From Streptomyces bluensis (lineage in GTDB: Bacteria; Actinomycetota; Actinomycetes; Streptomycetales; Streptomycetaceae), in the NCBI RefSeq assembly GCF_014650715.1, contig NZ_BMVM01000001.1, positions 992,001-1,056,000 on the forward strand: a stretch of 64,000 nt of DNA, read 5' to 3'. Shown here piece by piece: positions 34,319 to 42,840 of this stretch (position 1 is the first letter of the stretch; each line of letters begins with the position of its first letter). The translations under genes were made by a program, and so were the position numbers. The notes under the pieces are model-generated. The model was not told the origin of the DNA and searched no databases. It was given only the letters and a program-made list of their open reading frames with translations.

Positions 34319-35749
34319 ATGGACGTCAGCAAGGACACGCCCCAGGCCCCCGCCACCGCCGCCGTACCGGACGACACCCCTCCCGAGGTCTCCCGGCGGC
34401 TGCGGCTCATCACCCTCGTCGCCACCTTCGGCGGACTCCTCTTCGGCTACGACACGGGCGTCATCAACGGCGCCCTGCCGTACATGACCGACGACCTCGG
34501 TCTGACCCCGGTCACCGAGGGCATGGTCACCAGCTCGCTCCTCCTCGGCGCCGCGCTCGGCGCGGTGACCGGCGGGCGGCTGTCGGACGCGCGGGGACGG
34601 CGCCGGACCATCCTCACCCTGGCCGTGCTGTTCTTCGTCGGCGCGCTCGGCTGCACCCTCGCCCCGACCACGGCCGTCATGGTCGTGGCCCGGTTCGTGC
34701 TCGGCCTCGCGGTGGGTGGCGCGTCGGTGACCGTACCGGTCTACCTCGCGGAGGTCTCGCCCGCCGAGCGGCGTGGCGCGCTGGTCACCCGCAACGAACT
34801 CATGATCGTCACCGGGCAGTTGCTCGCCTTCACCTCGAACGCGATCATCGCCCAGGTGGGCGGCGAGTCCGGTGGCGTCTGGCGCTGGATGCTGGTCGTG
34901 GCCACGCTTCCGGCGGTCGTGCTGTGGTTCGGCATGCTGGTGATGCCGGAGAGCCCGCGCTGGCTGGCCTCCCAGAGCCGCTTCAACGACGCTCTTGAGG
35001 TCCTCCGGCAGGTTCGGTCGCGGCAGCGGGCCGAAGCCGAACTGAGCGAGGTGTCCGCGCTCGCCGTGAAGGACGAGCAGGAGAAACTCGGCGGCTGGCA
35101 GGACATCAGGAGCACGCCATGGGTGCGCAGGCTGATGTTCGTCGGCTTCGGCATCGCCGTCGTGCAGCAGATCACCGGCGTCAACACGATCATGTACTAC
35201 GGCACGCAGATCCTCACCGACGCCGGTTTCGCCGCCGACAGCGCGCTCACCGCGAACATCGCCAACGGCGTGATCTCGGTGCTGGCCACCTTCGTCGGCA
35301 TCTGGCTGCTGGGCCGTGTCAAGCGCCGCCCGATGCTGATGGCCGGTCAGGCGGGCACCACGGTGGCCCTGTTGCTGATCGGCGTCTTCTCCCTGGTGCT
35401 GCCCTCCGGTGACGGCCGGGCGTACGCGGTGCTGGCGATGACGGTCACCTTCCTCGCCTTCCAGCAGGGGGCGATCTCGCCGGTGACCTGGCTGATGCTG
35501 TCGGAGATCTTCCCGATGCGGATGCGTGGCTTCGGGATGGGCGTCGCGGCCGTGGTGCTGTGGCTGACCAACTTCGTGATCGGCCTGGTCTTCCCCTCCC
35601 TGGTCTCCGGGATCGGGATCTCCAGCACCTTCTTCCTGTTCGTGGTGGCGGGTGTCTTCTCGCTCACCTTCGTGAAGCTCTACGTCCCCGAGACCAAGGG
35701 CCGCACGCTCGAAAGCCTCGAAGCGGAACTCAGGGCCCGCTTCTCCTGA
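34319..35749 (+). CDS. MFS sugar/inositol proton symporter
   Basis: A 476-residue major facilitator protein with 12 hydrophobic segments. Sugar-porter signatures are present: GRRRTILTLAV after TM2, VTVPVYLAEVSPAERRGALVTRNELMIVTGQ, PESPRWLAS before the central loop, QQITGVNTIMYYGT and PETKGRTLESLE at the end. These match IolT-type myo-inositol porters. AGGAGG lies 5 bases before ATG 34319. It is followed by a perfect 13-base hairpin before the dehydrogenase gene. Confidence 0.9.
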   Translation: MDVSKDTPQAPATAAVPDDTPPEVSRRLRLITLVATFGGLLFGYDTGVINGALPYMTDDLGLTPVTEGMVTSSLLLGAALGAVTGGRLSDARGRRRTILTLAVLFFVGALGCTLAPTTAVMVVARFVLGLAVGGASVTVPVYLAEVSPAERRGALVTRNELMIVTGQLLAFTSNAIIAQVGGESGGVWRWMLVVATLPAVVLWFGMLVMPESPRWLASQSRFNDALEVLRQVRSRQRAEAELSEVSALAVKDEQEKLGGWQDIRSTPWVRRLMFVGFGIAVVQQITGVNTIMYYGTQILTDAGFAADSALTANIANGVISVLATFVGIWLLGRVKRRPMLMAGQAGTTVALLLIGVFSLVLPSGDGRAYAVLAMTVTFLAFQQGAISPVTWLMLSEIFPMRMRGFGMGVAAVVLWLTNFVIGLVFPSLVSGIGISSTFFLFVVAGVFSLTFVKLYVPETKGRTLESLEAELRARFS

Positions 35750-35760
35750 CCTCCTCCCCT

Positions 35761-35792
35761 GAGGGCCGGGAGCAGATGGGCTCCCGGCCCTC
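35761..35792 (+). terminator. Intra-operon hairpin
   Basis: GAGGGCCGGGAGC (35761-35773) pairs perfectly with GCTCCCGGCCCTC (35780-35792) over a 6-base loop. There is no U-tract. It may lower readthrough from the transporter gene to the dehydrogenase or stabilise the upstream mRNA. Confidence 0.6.
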
Positions 35793-35816
35793 GCAAGCCC
35801 ATCGAAGGGAACGGCC

Positions 35817-36836
35817 ATGACCGTACGTGTAGGTGTCATCGGCACCGGGATGATCGGCCAGGACCACATACGACGCCTCACCGACGTCGTCACCGGGGCC
35901 GCCGTCACCGCCGTGACCGACCTCGACGCCGCCCGCGCCGCCGAGGTCGCCGCCCGCGTCGGCGCCACCGTGCTGCCCACCGGCGCCGAACTGATCCACT
36001 CCCCCGAGGTGGACGCCGTCCTCGTCACCTCCTGGGGCCCCACCCACGCCGAGCACGTCCTGGACGCCATCGCGGCCGGCAAGCCCGTGTTCTGCGAGAA
36101 ACCCCTCGCGACGACCCCCGAGGACTGTCTGCGCGTCGTCGAGGCCGAGCAGGCCCACGGCCGCCGTCTCGTCCAGGTCGGCTTCATGCGTCGCTTCGAC
36201 GCCGGCTACCGCCAGATGAAGGAGGTCCTCGACTCCGGCTCCCTCGGCGCGCCGCTGATCGTGCACTGCGCGCACCGCAACCCGACCGTGCCCGACGCGT
36301 ACTACTCCGCGATGGCCGCGCAGGACACGGCCGTCCACGAGATCGACGTACTGCGCTGGCTGCTCGACGACGAGATCGTCTCCGCCCAGGTGATCACTCC
36401 ACGGGCCACGAGCAAGCGGTTCGCGCATCTGAAGGACCCGCAGATCATGCTCTTCGAGACCGCGGGCGGCGTCCGTATCGACCTGGAGGTCTTCGTCAAC
36501 TGTCAGTACGGCTACGACATCCAGTGCGAGGCCGTCGGCGAGGAGGGCGTGGTCCGGCTGCCCGACCCGGCCTCCGTCTCCGTCCGCACCGCCGGACGGC
36601 ACGGCACCGCGGTCCCGCAGGACTGGAAGGCCCGCTTCGCCGCGGCCTTCGACACCGAGTTCCGTGAGTGGACGGGCGCCGTCGCGACCGGTGCCGAACC
36701 CACCGGCCCGTCCGCCTGGGACGGCTACGCCGCCACGGTCATCACCGACGCCGCCGTCCGTTCCCTCCAGACCGACGGCGCCGTTGTCACCGTCGGCATG
36801 AAGACCCGACCCGCGTTCTACGGAGGCACCGCGTGA
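35817..36836 (+). CDS. Gfo/Idh/MocA oxidoreductase, inositol 2-dehydrogenase-like
   Basis: A 339-residue NAD-dependent dehydrogenase. The Rossmann motif VGVIGTGMIGQDHI opens the protein and EKPLATTPEDC carries the catalytic-domain EKP motif at about residue 95. HEIDVLRWLLDDE supplies the conserved Asp/His of the active site. These fit inositol 2-dehydrogenase (IolG), which oxidises myo-inositol to scyllo-inosose. A related sugar alcohol could be the true substrate. Its stop overlaps the next GTG start (GTGA). Confidence 0.85.
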   Translation: MTVRVGVIGTGMIGQDHIRRLTDVVTGAAVTAVTDLDAARAAEVAARVGATVLPTGAELIHSPEVDAVLVTSWGPTHAEHVLDAIAAGKPVFCEKPLATTPEDCLRVVEAEQAHGRRLVQVGFMRRFDAGYRQMKEVLDSGSLGAPLIVHCAHRNPTVPDAYYSAMAAQDTAVHEIDVLRWLLDDEIVSAQVITPRATSKRFAHLKDPQIMLFETAGGVRIDLEVFVNCQYGYDIQCEAVGEEGVVRLPDPASVSVRTAGRHGTAVPQDWKARFAAAFDTEFREWTGAVATGAEPTGPSAWDGYAATVITDAAVRSLQTDGAVVTVGMKTRPAFYGGTA

Positions 36837-37702
36837 AGATCGCCCTCGACCCCTACATGTTCCGCGCCCTGCCGCTCGACGACATGGTGCGCACGGTCGC
36901 CGAACTCGGCTACGCGTACATCGAGCTGTCCCCGCGCGAGGACTTCATGCCGTTCTTCCTGCACCCGCGGGCCGACGACGAACGCATCGCCGCGCTCAAG
37001 AAGTCCCTGCGGCAGCACGGCGTCCAGCTGTCCTCCGTGCTGCCGCTGTACAAGTGGTCCTCGCCCGACGAGACCGAGCGGCAGGCCGCCGTCCGCTACT
37101 GGAAGCGGATGATCGAGATCACCGCGGATCTCGGATGCCCGCTGATGAACTCGGAGTTCAACGGCCGCCCCGAGCACGCCGCCGAGAGCGAGGCCGCCTT
37201 CTGGCGTTCCCTGGAGGAGCTGCTGCCCCTCTTCGAGCGGGAGGGCATCGCCCTGAACCTGGAGGCCCACCCGGACGACTTCTGCGAGGAGAACACCCCC
37301 GCCGTCGACCTCGTCCGCGCGATCAACAAACCCTGGGTGAACTACCTCTACTGCGCCCCGCACACCTTCCACCTCTCAGGCGCCGCGCAGACCGGAGCGG
37401 ACATCGCGTCGATGATGCGCTACGCCGGTGACAAGCTGCGGCACGTGCACATCGCGGACTCCTTCAACCACAAGGGATCCTCCGGCCTGCGCTACATCCT
37501 CAACCCGCCCGGCACCCCGGCCCGCATCCACCAGCACCTGGACATCGGGCAGGGCGAGGTCGACTGGGACGCCTTCTTCACCACCCTGCGCGAGATGAAC
37601 TTCGACGGGGTCGCCACGGCCTGCGTCTTCGCCTGGGAGGAACGCGCCCGTGAATCCTCCGCGTTCATGCTCGACCGCATCACCAGGGAGCTCGCCGCCT
37701 GA
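36833..37702 (+). CDS. Sugar phosphate isomerase/epimerase, TIM barrel
   Basis: A 289-residue xylose-isomerase-like TIM barrel starting at GTG 36833 with CGGAGG upstream. Metal ligand candidates are NSEFNGRPEHA, NLEAHPDDFCEEN, the HVHIADS motif and the late INHKG-like SFNHKGSSG. It is not closely related to the protein at 33359, which suggests two successive steps in one pathway. Last gene of the four-gene catabolic operon, followed by a hairpin. Confidence 0.83.
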   Translation: MKIALDPYMFRALPLDDMVRTVAELGYAYIELSPREDFMPFFLHPRADDERIAALKKSLRQHGVQLSSVLPLYKWSSPDETERQAAVRYWKRMIEITADLGCPLMNSEFNGRPEHAAESEAAFWRSLEELLPLFEREGIALNLEAHPDDFCEENTPAVDLVRAINKPWVNYLYCAPHTFHLSGAAQTGADIASMMRYAGDKLRHVHIADSFNHKGSSGLRYILNPPGTPARIHQHLDIGQGEVDWDAFFTTLREMNFDGVATACVFAWEERARESSAFMLDRITRELAA

Positions 37703-37712
37703 GACCCCAAAG

Positions 37713-37744
37713 CCCTGCCGGGCGCCGACAACCGCCCGGCAGGG
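37713..37744 (+). terminator. Terminator of the inositol/sugar operon
   Basis: CCCTGCCGGGCG (37713-37724) pairs perfectly with CGCCCGGCAGGG (37733-37744) across an 8-base loop, directly after the last gene. Confidence 0.7.
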
Positions 37745-37827
37745 TACGGAGCCCTGGGGAATCACCGCTCGCCGCCTGCTGTTGTCCGCGAGAGCAGGCA
37801 CCGAAAGAAGCCCAAGGGAGGCGAGCC

Positions 37828-38235
37828 GTGTACGGCGACTCAGCAACGATCCGCAAGATCCTCACCGAGCTCGGCGACACCTGGGCCATCGTCGGCCTCT
37901 CATCGAACCAGCAGCGCGCGGCATACCGTGTCGCCGAGGTCCTCCAGCGCTTCGGCAAGCGCATCGTCCCCGTCCATCCGAAGGCCGAGACCGTCCACGG
38001 GGAGACGGGGTATCCGTCCCTCGACGCGATCCCCTTCGACGTCGACGTGGTCGACGTCTTCGTCAACAGCGAGCTCGCCGGACCGGTCGCCGACGAGGCC
38101 GCCGCCATCGGCGCCAAGGCCGTCTGGTTCCAGCTGGGCGTCGTCGACGAGCCGGCCTACGAGCGCACCCGCGCGGCCGGCCTGGACATGGTCATGGACC
38201 GCTGCCCGGCGATTGAACTTAACGCACTACGTTGA
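37828..38235 (+). CDS. CoA-binding (YccU-like) protein with an altered C-terminus
   Basis: A 135-residue CoA-binding-domain protein from GTG 37828 (GGGAGG upstream). The Rossmann-like pattern is visible: WAIVGLSSNQQRAAYRVAEVLQRFG, IVPVHP, ETGYPSLDAIP, VDVVDVFVNSE, and AKAVWFQLGVVDEPAYERTRAAGLDMVMDRCPAIE. Relatives continue after CPAIE with a short Pro/Arg tail. Here the codons after that point come from lower-GC DNA and stop after LNALR. The change lies exactly at the edge of an IS-rich breakpoint region, so the last few residues were probably replaced. Confidence 0.85.
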   Translation: MYGDSATIRKILTELGDTWAIVGLSSNQQRAAYRVAEVLQRFGKRIVPVHPKAETVHGETGYPSLDAIPFDVDVVDVFVNSELAGPVADEAAAIGAKAVWFQLGVVDEPAYERTRAAGLDMVMDRCPAIELNALR

Positions 38236-38344
38236 TTCGGCTCGGCGAGCGGTTCCCACGTGCCTTCATCCCCGATCTCCACGACCGGGAAGCGGTAGCG
38301 CCAAGCAGCCTGCGCGAAGCGTCCCCGGGGCCTTGACCCTTGAT

Positions 38345-38577
38345 CTTGGACACACGGGACACTGGATCCTGAGGATCTGACAATGGACATCTCGTGGTCA
38401 TGAAGAACTGTCCGCCGCAGTTCAAGGCGGACGCGGTCGCGCCGTGCCAGTCGCGGGGACGCCGGGCCGAGGTGCCGGCCGAGCCGCCGACACCAGTGGA
38501 GGCGAAGAACGCCGCTCTGCGCAAGAAAGTCCGCGAGCTGGAGGAGGCGCGAGATCCTGCGCAAGGCGGCGAAGTAT
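38345..38577 (+). mobile_element. Remnant of an IS3-family element (5' end and broken orfA)
   Basis: From 38397 the frame reads MKNCPPQFKADAVA, then jumps to GRRAEVPAEPPTPVEAKNAALRKKVRELEE. This is the recognisable start and end of IS3-family OrfA (helix-turn-helix and leucine-zipper parts) with the middle deleted. A frame change then gives REILRKAAKYF. No OrfB/DDE domain follows. The left boundary near 38345 is a guess based on the sequence CTTGGACACACGGGACACTGG-like end. The element is dead. Confidence 0.65.
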
Positions 38578-39036
38578 TTCCACGCGATCCTCGACAACCT
38601 TGGCGACCTCCTGGCCCAGGCCGGCCTGGAGACCCGCGTCGACCGTGAGCGCATCGCCGTGGTCGGCCACTCCTGGGGCGCCCAGACCGCGGGCGCCATC
38701 CTCGGTGCCCGCGTACTCGACGCCGACGGTGTTCCCGGCGAGGACTTCTCCCACTCCGCGGTGTCGGCCGGCAGGCTGATCCCCGCGGCCGGGACCGGCG
38801 ACACCCTCACCCCGTTCGCCGCCGAGGATCTCCCGTTCCTGAAGCCGGACTTCTCCACCATGGCCACCCCGGCCCTGGTCATCGCGGGCAGCAAGGACCA
38901 GTCGCAGCTCACCACCCGGGGAGCCGGAGTGGTTCACCGACACCTACCACCTCAGCCCGGCCCCCAAGAGCCTGCTCGCCATCGCCGAGGCCGAGCACAC
39001 CATGGGCGGCATCGTTGGCCGGGTGACACGACAGCG
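38578..39036 (+). pseudogene. 5'-truncated, frameshifted alpha/beta hydrolase
   Basis: Directly after the IS3 remnant, one frame reads ILDNLGDLLAQAGLETRVDRERIAVVGHSWGAQTAG, a nucleophile elbow (G-H-S-W-G) of the chlorophyllase/dienelactone-hydrolase type. It continues through GTGDTLTPFAAEDLPFLKPDFSTMATPALVIAGSKDQSQ. An extra base near 38920 shifts the frame, and EWFTDTYHLSPAPKSLLAIAEAEHTMGGI, with the catalytic His region, follows in another frame. The front of the gene is missing, so it cannot make active enzyme. Confidence 0.7.
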
Positions 39037-39194
39037 CGGCGCTGCAAGCAGTACACCGTTCCCCTGGAGCGGCATCAACGGGACCGTCCTGTCGTGGAGC
39101 TGCGTCCCGTCCGGGGTACGGACGATGTGGCAGGGGTCGGAAGTACTGACCAGGGAGTCGCGCTGCCGGGCGTGCCGTTCAGCGAAGAGTCACG

Positions 39195-39315
39195 TTGCGC
39201 TGGAGGAAGCAGTTGCTCCCGGCCGGAGTCTCTTCAGCGATTGTCCCGCTCACCTGCAACGAGATCGAGCGCCTGTTCACGATGCTCGTCGCCCATGGCT
39301 GGGGTGCTGAGCGCG
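39195..39315 (+). mobile_element. Possible IS701/IS4-type transposase C-terminal remnant
   Basis: A short stretch reads VPLTCNEIERLFTMLVAHGW, which resembles the region close to the C-terminus of transposases common in Streptomyces. No catalytic residues are present. I assign it from memory of the family pattern only. Confidence 0.35.
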
Positions 39316-39320
39316 GCCGT

Positions 39321-39363
39321 AGAAGCCCTCTGCCGACGGCATTGCCGTGGGCAGAGGGCTTCT
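39321..39363. terminator. Long near-perfect hairpin
   Basis: AGAAGCCCTCTGCC (39321-39334) pairs with GGCAGAGGGCTTCT (39350-39363), and an inner ACGGC/GCCGT stem lies around an ATT loop, giving about 19 paired bases with one mismatch. It stands in the gene-poor IS region and may be the end of a lost gene or a small mobile repeat. Confidence 0.6.
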
Positions 39364-39473
39364 GTGTATGCCGCCTTCCGGCAGGGGTGGCCTTGACCGC
39401 TGGTGACCGCCGGGACCTGACCGAGGTGCCCGGCCGCCAGATGCTCCGGTGCCCTCCACCCGCCGGCCGCCCC

Positions 39474-40160
39474 TCAGCCGATCGGCTCCAGCATGCGCTG
39501 CACGCGGTAGGCGAGGCGGATGGTGTCACCGGTGGTCGGGTCGTTCAGTTCCACGCGCCAGGCGTCGGCGAACTGGTCGACGCCGGGAGCCATGGGGATG
39601 GTGCCGGAGATGAGGACGGTGCCGGGGGTGAGGGCGTCGCGGGAGCGCAGGACGTCGACCCAGTAGGCCGGGGTGAGGAGTTCCGCGAGGGTGCCGTGCT
39701 GGATCTCGGTCTCCTTGTCGCCGTGGGTGACCCAGGCGCGCAGGGTCAGGTCGTCGAGGCGGGGTGCGACGTCGGCCAGGAGCCAGGCGCGCCGGGCGAG
39801 GACGTCCGGGCCGGCGTTCTTGCTCCAGGCCACGCCGTGCACTTCGAGATCGCGGTCGGTGTGATCGCAGGCGGCCGTGAGCAGCAGGTCCCCGTCGTCG
39901 GCCACGACCAGCGCCCACTCCGCCTCACCCGAGGTGCGTCCGTGCTGCACCTCGACGCGGTCGGTCTGCTGGGCGAGGTAGGGGGCCACGGGGTAGAGGG
40001 CCGGGGTCACGGAGGGGGCGGGCACGCCGAGCTCGGCGAGTTCGGCGACGTGCGCGGCGACGTCCTCCTGGCTGCGCCCGGCGTACCCGGCGTTGAGGAC
40101 CTGTGTGATGTCGGCCTCGCGCGTCGATCCGTCGGGCAGTTCGAAGGTCAGCACGGCCAT
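39474..40160 (-). CDS. DUF2848 family protein (FAH-like fold)
   Basis: A 228-residue protein opening MAVLTFELPDGSTREADITQVLNAGYAGR, with the ALYPVAPYLAQQTDRVEVQHGRTSGEAEWALV segment characteristic of DUF2848. The family resembles fumarylacetoacetate hydrolases and may act on C-C or C-N bonds of carboxylic acids. Its biochemistry is not established. It is divergent from the MHS transporter, and the shared 149 bases carry a TGTATACA operator, so it belongs to the same GntR-controlled module. Confidence 0.75.
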   Translation of the reverse strand: MAVLTFELPDGSTREADITQVLNAGYAGRSQEDVAAHVAELAELGVPAPSVTPALYPVAPYLAQQTDRVEVQHGRTSGEAEWALVVADDGDLLLTAACDHTDRDLEVHGVAWSKNAGPDVLARRAWLLADVAPRLDDLTLRAWVTHGDKETEIQHGTLAELLTPAYWVDVLRSRDALTPGTVLISGTIPMAPGVDQFADAWRVELNDPTTGDTIRLAYRVQRMLEPIG

Positions 40161-40235
40161 GAGGGCACTCCCAGAGATCGGGTTCGGTAGACGGACGCGG
40201 ATTTCTCCACGGTTAACTTCTCGCGCAGGGCTTGC

Positions 40236-40263
40236 GCATACGACCTGTATACAAGAAGTATGC
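40236..40263. promoter_or_regulatory. GntR-type operator between DUF2848 and the MHS transporter
   Basis: A central perfect palindrome TGTATACA (40246-40253) lies inside an outer inverted repeat GCATAC (40236-40241) / GTATGC (40258-40263). The same TGTATAC core occurs before the GntR gene at 43609-43615. FCD-type GntR proteins often bind T-GTATAC-A-like sites. Confidence 0.6.
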
Positions 40264-40309
40264 CGGAAGGTCGATGTCCCCCGGCCCTCCCGACGCAAGG
40301 ATGAGAACC

Positions 40310-41665
40310 ATGCACGACATCTCCAAGGACGGTCCGGCGCTGTCCGAGCGGCGCTCCGGCGTCCGCCGGGCCTTCGCCGCAAGCCTGACCGGTACGGCTC
40401 TTGAGTGGTACGACTTCGCCGTCTACTCCGCCGCCGCGGCGCTGGTCTTCGGCGATCTGTTCTTCCCCTCGGAGGACCCGCTCACCGGCACCCTCCTGGC
40501 GTTCTCCACCTACGCGGTCGGCTATGTCTCGCGCCCGCTGGGCGGGTTCGTCTTCGGCCGCCTCGGTGATGTCATCGGCCGCAAGAAGGTGCTCATCGCC
40601 ACGCTCGTTCTCATCGGCGTGGCCACCTTCCTGATCGGTGTCCTGCCCGCGTACTCCACCATCGGCGTCGCCGCCCCGATCGTCCTGGTCCTGCTGCGGT
40701 TCGCGCAGGGCGTCGGTGTCGGCGGCGAATGGGGCGGCGCCGTACTGCTGTCCAGCGAGTTCGGGGATCCGCGTCGCCGCGGCTTCTACGCCTCCGCCGC
40801 GCAGGTGGGCCCGCCCGCGGGGAACCTGCTGGCCAACGGTGTGCTGGCCGCCCTCGGCGCACTGCTGACCGAGGACCAGTTCGAGTCGTGGGGCTGGCGT
40901 GTGGCCTTCCTGCTCTCGGGGGTGCTCGTCGCCTTCGGGCTGTGGATCAGGGCCAAGCTGGAGGAGACCCCGGTCTTCAAGGCGATGGAGGCCGAGCAGT
41001 CCCGGCCCGAGGCACCGATCCGCGAGGTCTTCACCACCCAGCCCCGAGCCCTGACCGCCGCGATGCTCTGCCGCGTCGGCCCGGATGTCCTGTACGCCAT
41101 GTTCACCGTGTTCGTCCTGACGTACGCCACTCAGGAACTCGGCATGTCGCGCGGTTCCGCCCTGGCGGCCGTCCTGATCGGCTCCTCGCTCCAGGTCTTC
41201 CTCATCCCGCTGGCCGGCGCCGTCTCCGACCGGATCAACCGCCGCCTGCTGTACGGCTGCGCGGCCGTGGCCGCGGGGGTGTGGCCGTTCCTGTTCTTCC
41301 TCATGGCGGGCGGCGGCGCGTGGATGCCGCTGGTCATCGGTGTCGTCGTCGGCCTGGCGATCCACTCCTTCCTGTACGGGCCGCAGGCCGCCTTCATCGC
41401 CGAGCAGTTCTCGCCCCGGTTGCGCTACACCGGCTCCTCGCTGGCCTACACCCTGGCCGGCATCATCGGCGGTGCCATCGCACCGCTGCTGTTCACCACG
41501 TTGCTCAGTGCCTACGGCAGCTGGGTGCCGTTGGCCGTCTACATCGCCGTCGCCGCGGCCGTCAGCGTCATCGGGGTGTTCCTGGGGCGTGACCCCGACG
41601 CCGCCGTCGACGAGGACACCCGGCTCGCCGCACCGTCCTCCCGGGCCACGGCCGACGCCGTCTGA
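40310..41665 (+). CDS. MHS-family MFS transporter (carboxylate:H+ symporter)
   Basis: A 451-residue metabolite:H+ symporter with 12 hydrophobic segments. Typical MHS features are ALEWYDFAVYSAAAALVFGDLFFP in TM1, YVSRPLGGFVFGRLGDVIGRKKVLI after TM2 and RFAQGVGVGGEWGGAVLLSSEF in TM4. Relatives carry shikimate, 2-oxoglutarate, proline/betaine or other carboxylates. ATG 40310 was chosen with AAGG upstream; ATG 40301 is an alternative. It leads the nitrilase-cupin operon and its promoter overlaps the TGTATACA operator, so substrate-induced expression is likely. Confidence 0.88.
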   Translation: MHDISKDGPALSERRSGVRRAFAASLTGTALEWYDFAVYSAAAALVFGDLFFPSEDPLTGTLLAFSTYAVGYVSRPLGGFVFGRLGDVIGRKKVLIATLVLIGVATFLIGVLPAYSTIGVAAPIVLVLLRFAQGVGVGGEWGGAVLLSSEFGDPRRRGFYASAAQVGPPAGNLLANGVLAALGALLTEDQFESWGWRVAFLLSGVLVAFGLWIRAKLEETPVFKAMEAEQSRPEAPIREVFTTQPRALTAAMLCRVGPDVLYAMFTVFVLTYATQELGMSRGSALAAVLIGSSLQVFLIPLAGAVSDRINRRLLYGCAAVAAGVWPFLFFLMAGGGAWMPLVIGVVVGLAIHSFLYGPQAAFIAEQFSPRLRYTGSSLAYTLAGIIGGAIAPLLFTTLLSAYGSWVPLAVYIAVAAAVSVIGVFLGRDPDAAVDEDTRLAAPSSRATADAV

Positions 41666-41704
41666 TCCCGCGACCCCGCGACCCCGAGAAGGAGGAAGCC
41701 CACC

Positions 41705-42496
41705 GTGCGTATCGCCCTCAGCCAGCTCACCACCGGCCCCGACCCCGCAAAGAATTTGCGGCTCATCGAGGACTGGACCCAGCGGGCCGCGGACGCCGGA
41801 GCCGACGTCGTCGTCTTCCCCGAGGCGTCGATGGCCTGCTTCGGCACCCCGCTGGCCCCGCTCGCCCAGCCCCTGGACGGACCGTGGGCCGACGGCGTGC
41901 GGGAGATCGCCCGGGCCACCGGGACCGTTGTCGTGGCCGGCATGTTCACCCCGGCCCCGGGCGGACTGGTGGCCAACACCCTGCTGGCCACCGGCCCCGG
42001 AGTCGAGACGTCGTACGACAAGATCCATCTCTACGACGCCTTCGGCTACCGCGAGTCCGCCACCGTAACCGCGGGGTCGCGTATCTCCGTCATCGACGTG
42101 GACGGCGTGCGACTGGGCCTGGCCACCTGCTACGACGTGCGCTTCCCGGAGCTGTTCCGGGCCCACGCCGACGCCGGGGCCAAGGCCACGTTGCTGGCGG
42201 CCTCCTGGGGAGCCGGACCGGGCAAGCTCGACCAGTGGGAGCTGCTGGTGCGGGCCCGCGCTCTGGACGCCACCGTGTGGCTCGCCGCCGTCGACCAGGC
42301 CGACCCCGGCACCGCGCCCGGCCCGGCGCCGACCGGCATCGGGCACAGCCGGATCGTCGGTCCCGACGGAACCGTCCGCCATGCCCTGGCGGCCGCGCCG
42401 CAGCTGCTGGTGGCCGAACTGGACATCGACGAGGTCGCCGCAGTCCGCGAGAAGACGTCCGTCCTGGCCAACCGGCGGCCGGAGGTGTGGCGGTGA
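41705..42496 (+). CDS. Nitrilase-superfamily amidohydrolase
   Basis: A 263-residue carbon-nitrogen hydrolase from GTG 41705 with GGAGGAA upstream. The Glu-Lys-Cys triad is clear: Glu40 (VVFPEAS), Lys106 (YDKIHLYDAFGYRES) and Cys142 (LATCYDVRFPELFR). The active-site loop resembles omega-amidase/Nit2 and deaminated-glutathione amidase rather than true nitrile-hydrolysing enzymes. It probably hydrolyses the amide of a carboxylate imported by the upstream transporter. Its stop overlaps the cupin start (GTGA). Confidence 0.9.
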   Translation: MRIALSQLTTGPDPAKNLRLIEDWTQRAADAGADVVVFPEASMACFGTPLAPLAQPLDGPWADGVREIARATGTVVVAGMFTPAPGGLVANTLLATGPGVETSYDKIHLYDAFGYRESATVTAGSRISVIDVDGVRLGLATCYDVRFPELFRAHADAGAKATLLAASWGAGPGKLDQWELLVRARALDATVWLAAVDQADPGTAPGPAPTGIGHSRIVGPDGTVRHALAAAPQLLVAELDIDEVAAVREKTSVLANRRPEVWR

Positions 42497-42840
42497 GCAA
42501 GCCTCAGCTCGAATTCCACCTCCCCGACGGACCGTGGACTGCCCCGGTCGGCGCGGGCCCCGGAGTCGAGGAGCGCCTCCTGGCCCACGACCCCGAGCGC
42601 GGATGCCGTACCGCACTGGTCCGTTGGGCGCCGGGCACCGACACCTCGGCCGACGGCGTGACACGTCACGACTTCTGGGAGGAGGTCTACCTCGTCGAGG
42701 GAGCGCTGCACGACCTGACGCTCGGCCGGACCTCTACCGCGGGCATGTACGCCTGCCGCCCACCGGGCATGCCTCACGGCCCCTGGATCTCGCAGGACGG
42801 CGTCACGATGCTCGTGATCACTTATCCCGAGCCCGGCTAG
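42493..42840 (+). CDS. Small cupin protein
   Basis: A 115-residue single-domain cupin from GTG 42493. The cupin motif is HDFWEEVYLVEGALHDL, with the second-motif region YACRPPGMPHGPW supplying a further His. It resembles acetylacetone-cleaving or ChrR-like cupins but gives no clear reaction. It is translated together with the amidase. The TAG stop forms part of the CTAG that begins the repeat element downstream. Confidence 0.82.
   Translation: MSKPQLEFHLPDGPWTAPVGAGPGVEERLLAHDPERGCRTALVRWAPGTDTSADGVTRHDFWEEVYLVEGALHDLTLGRTSTAGMYACRPPGMPHGPWISQDGVTMLVITYPEPG

Noticed and set aside
33284..36187. A minus-strand open frame of 967 codons opposite the inositol operon
   Set aside because: It is the mirror of three well-supported plus-strand genes with clear family motifs. 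Its translation is His/Gly/Arg/Asp-rich low-complexity sequence with no domain, the normal by-product of high-GC coding DNA.
38217..38340. A minus-strand reading AWRYRFPVVEIGDEGTWEPLAEP near the CoA-binding gene end
   Set aside because: It looks more protein-like than most shadows but has no start, no ribosome site and no family I can name, so I describe it only as part of the breakpoint region.
40148..42664. A minus-strand open frame of 838 codons opposite the MHS transporter and amidase
   Set aside because: Same artefact: no motif, Gly/Arg/Gln-rich, and it lies over genes with intact catalytic residues and ribosome sites.
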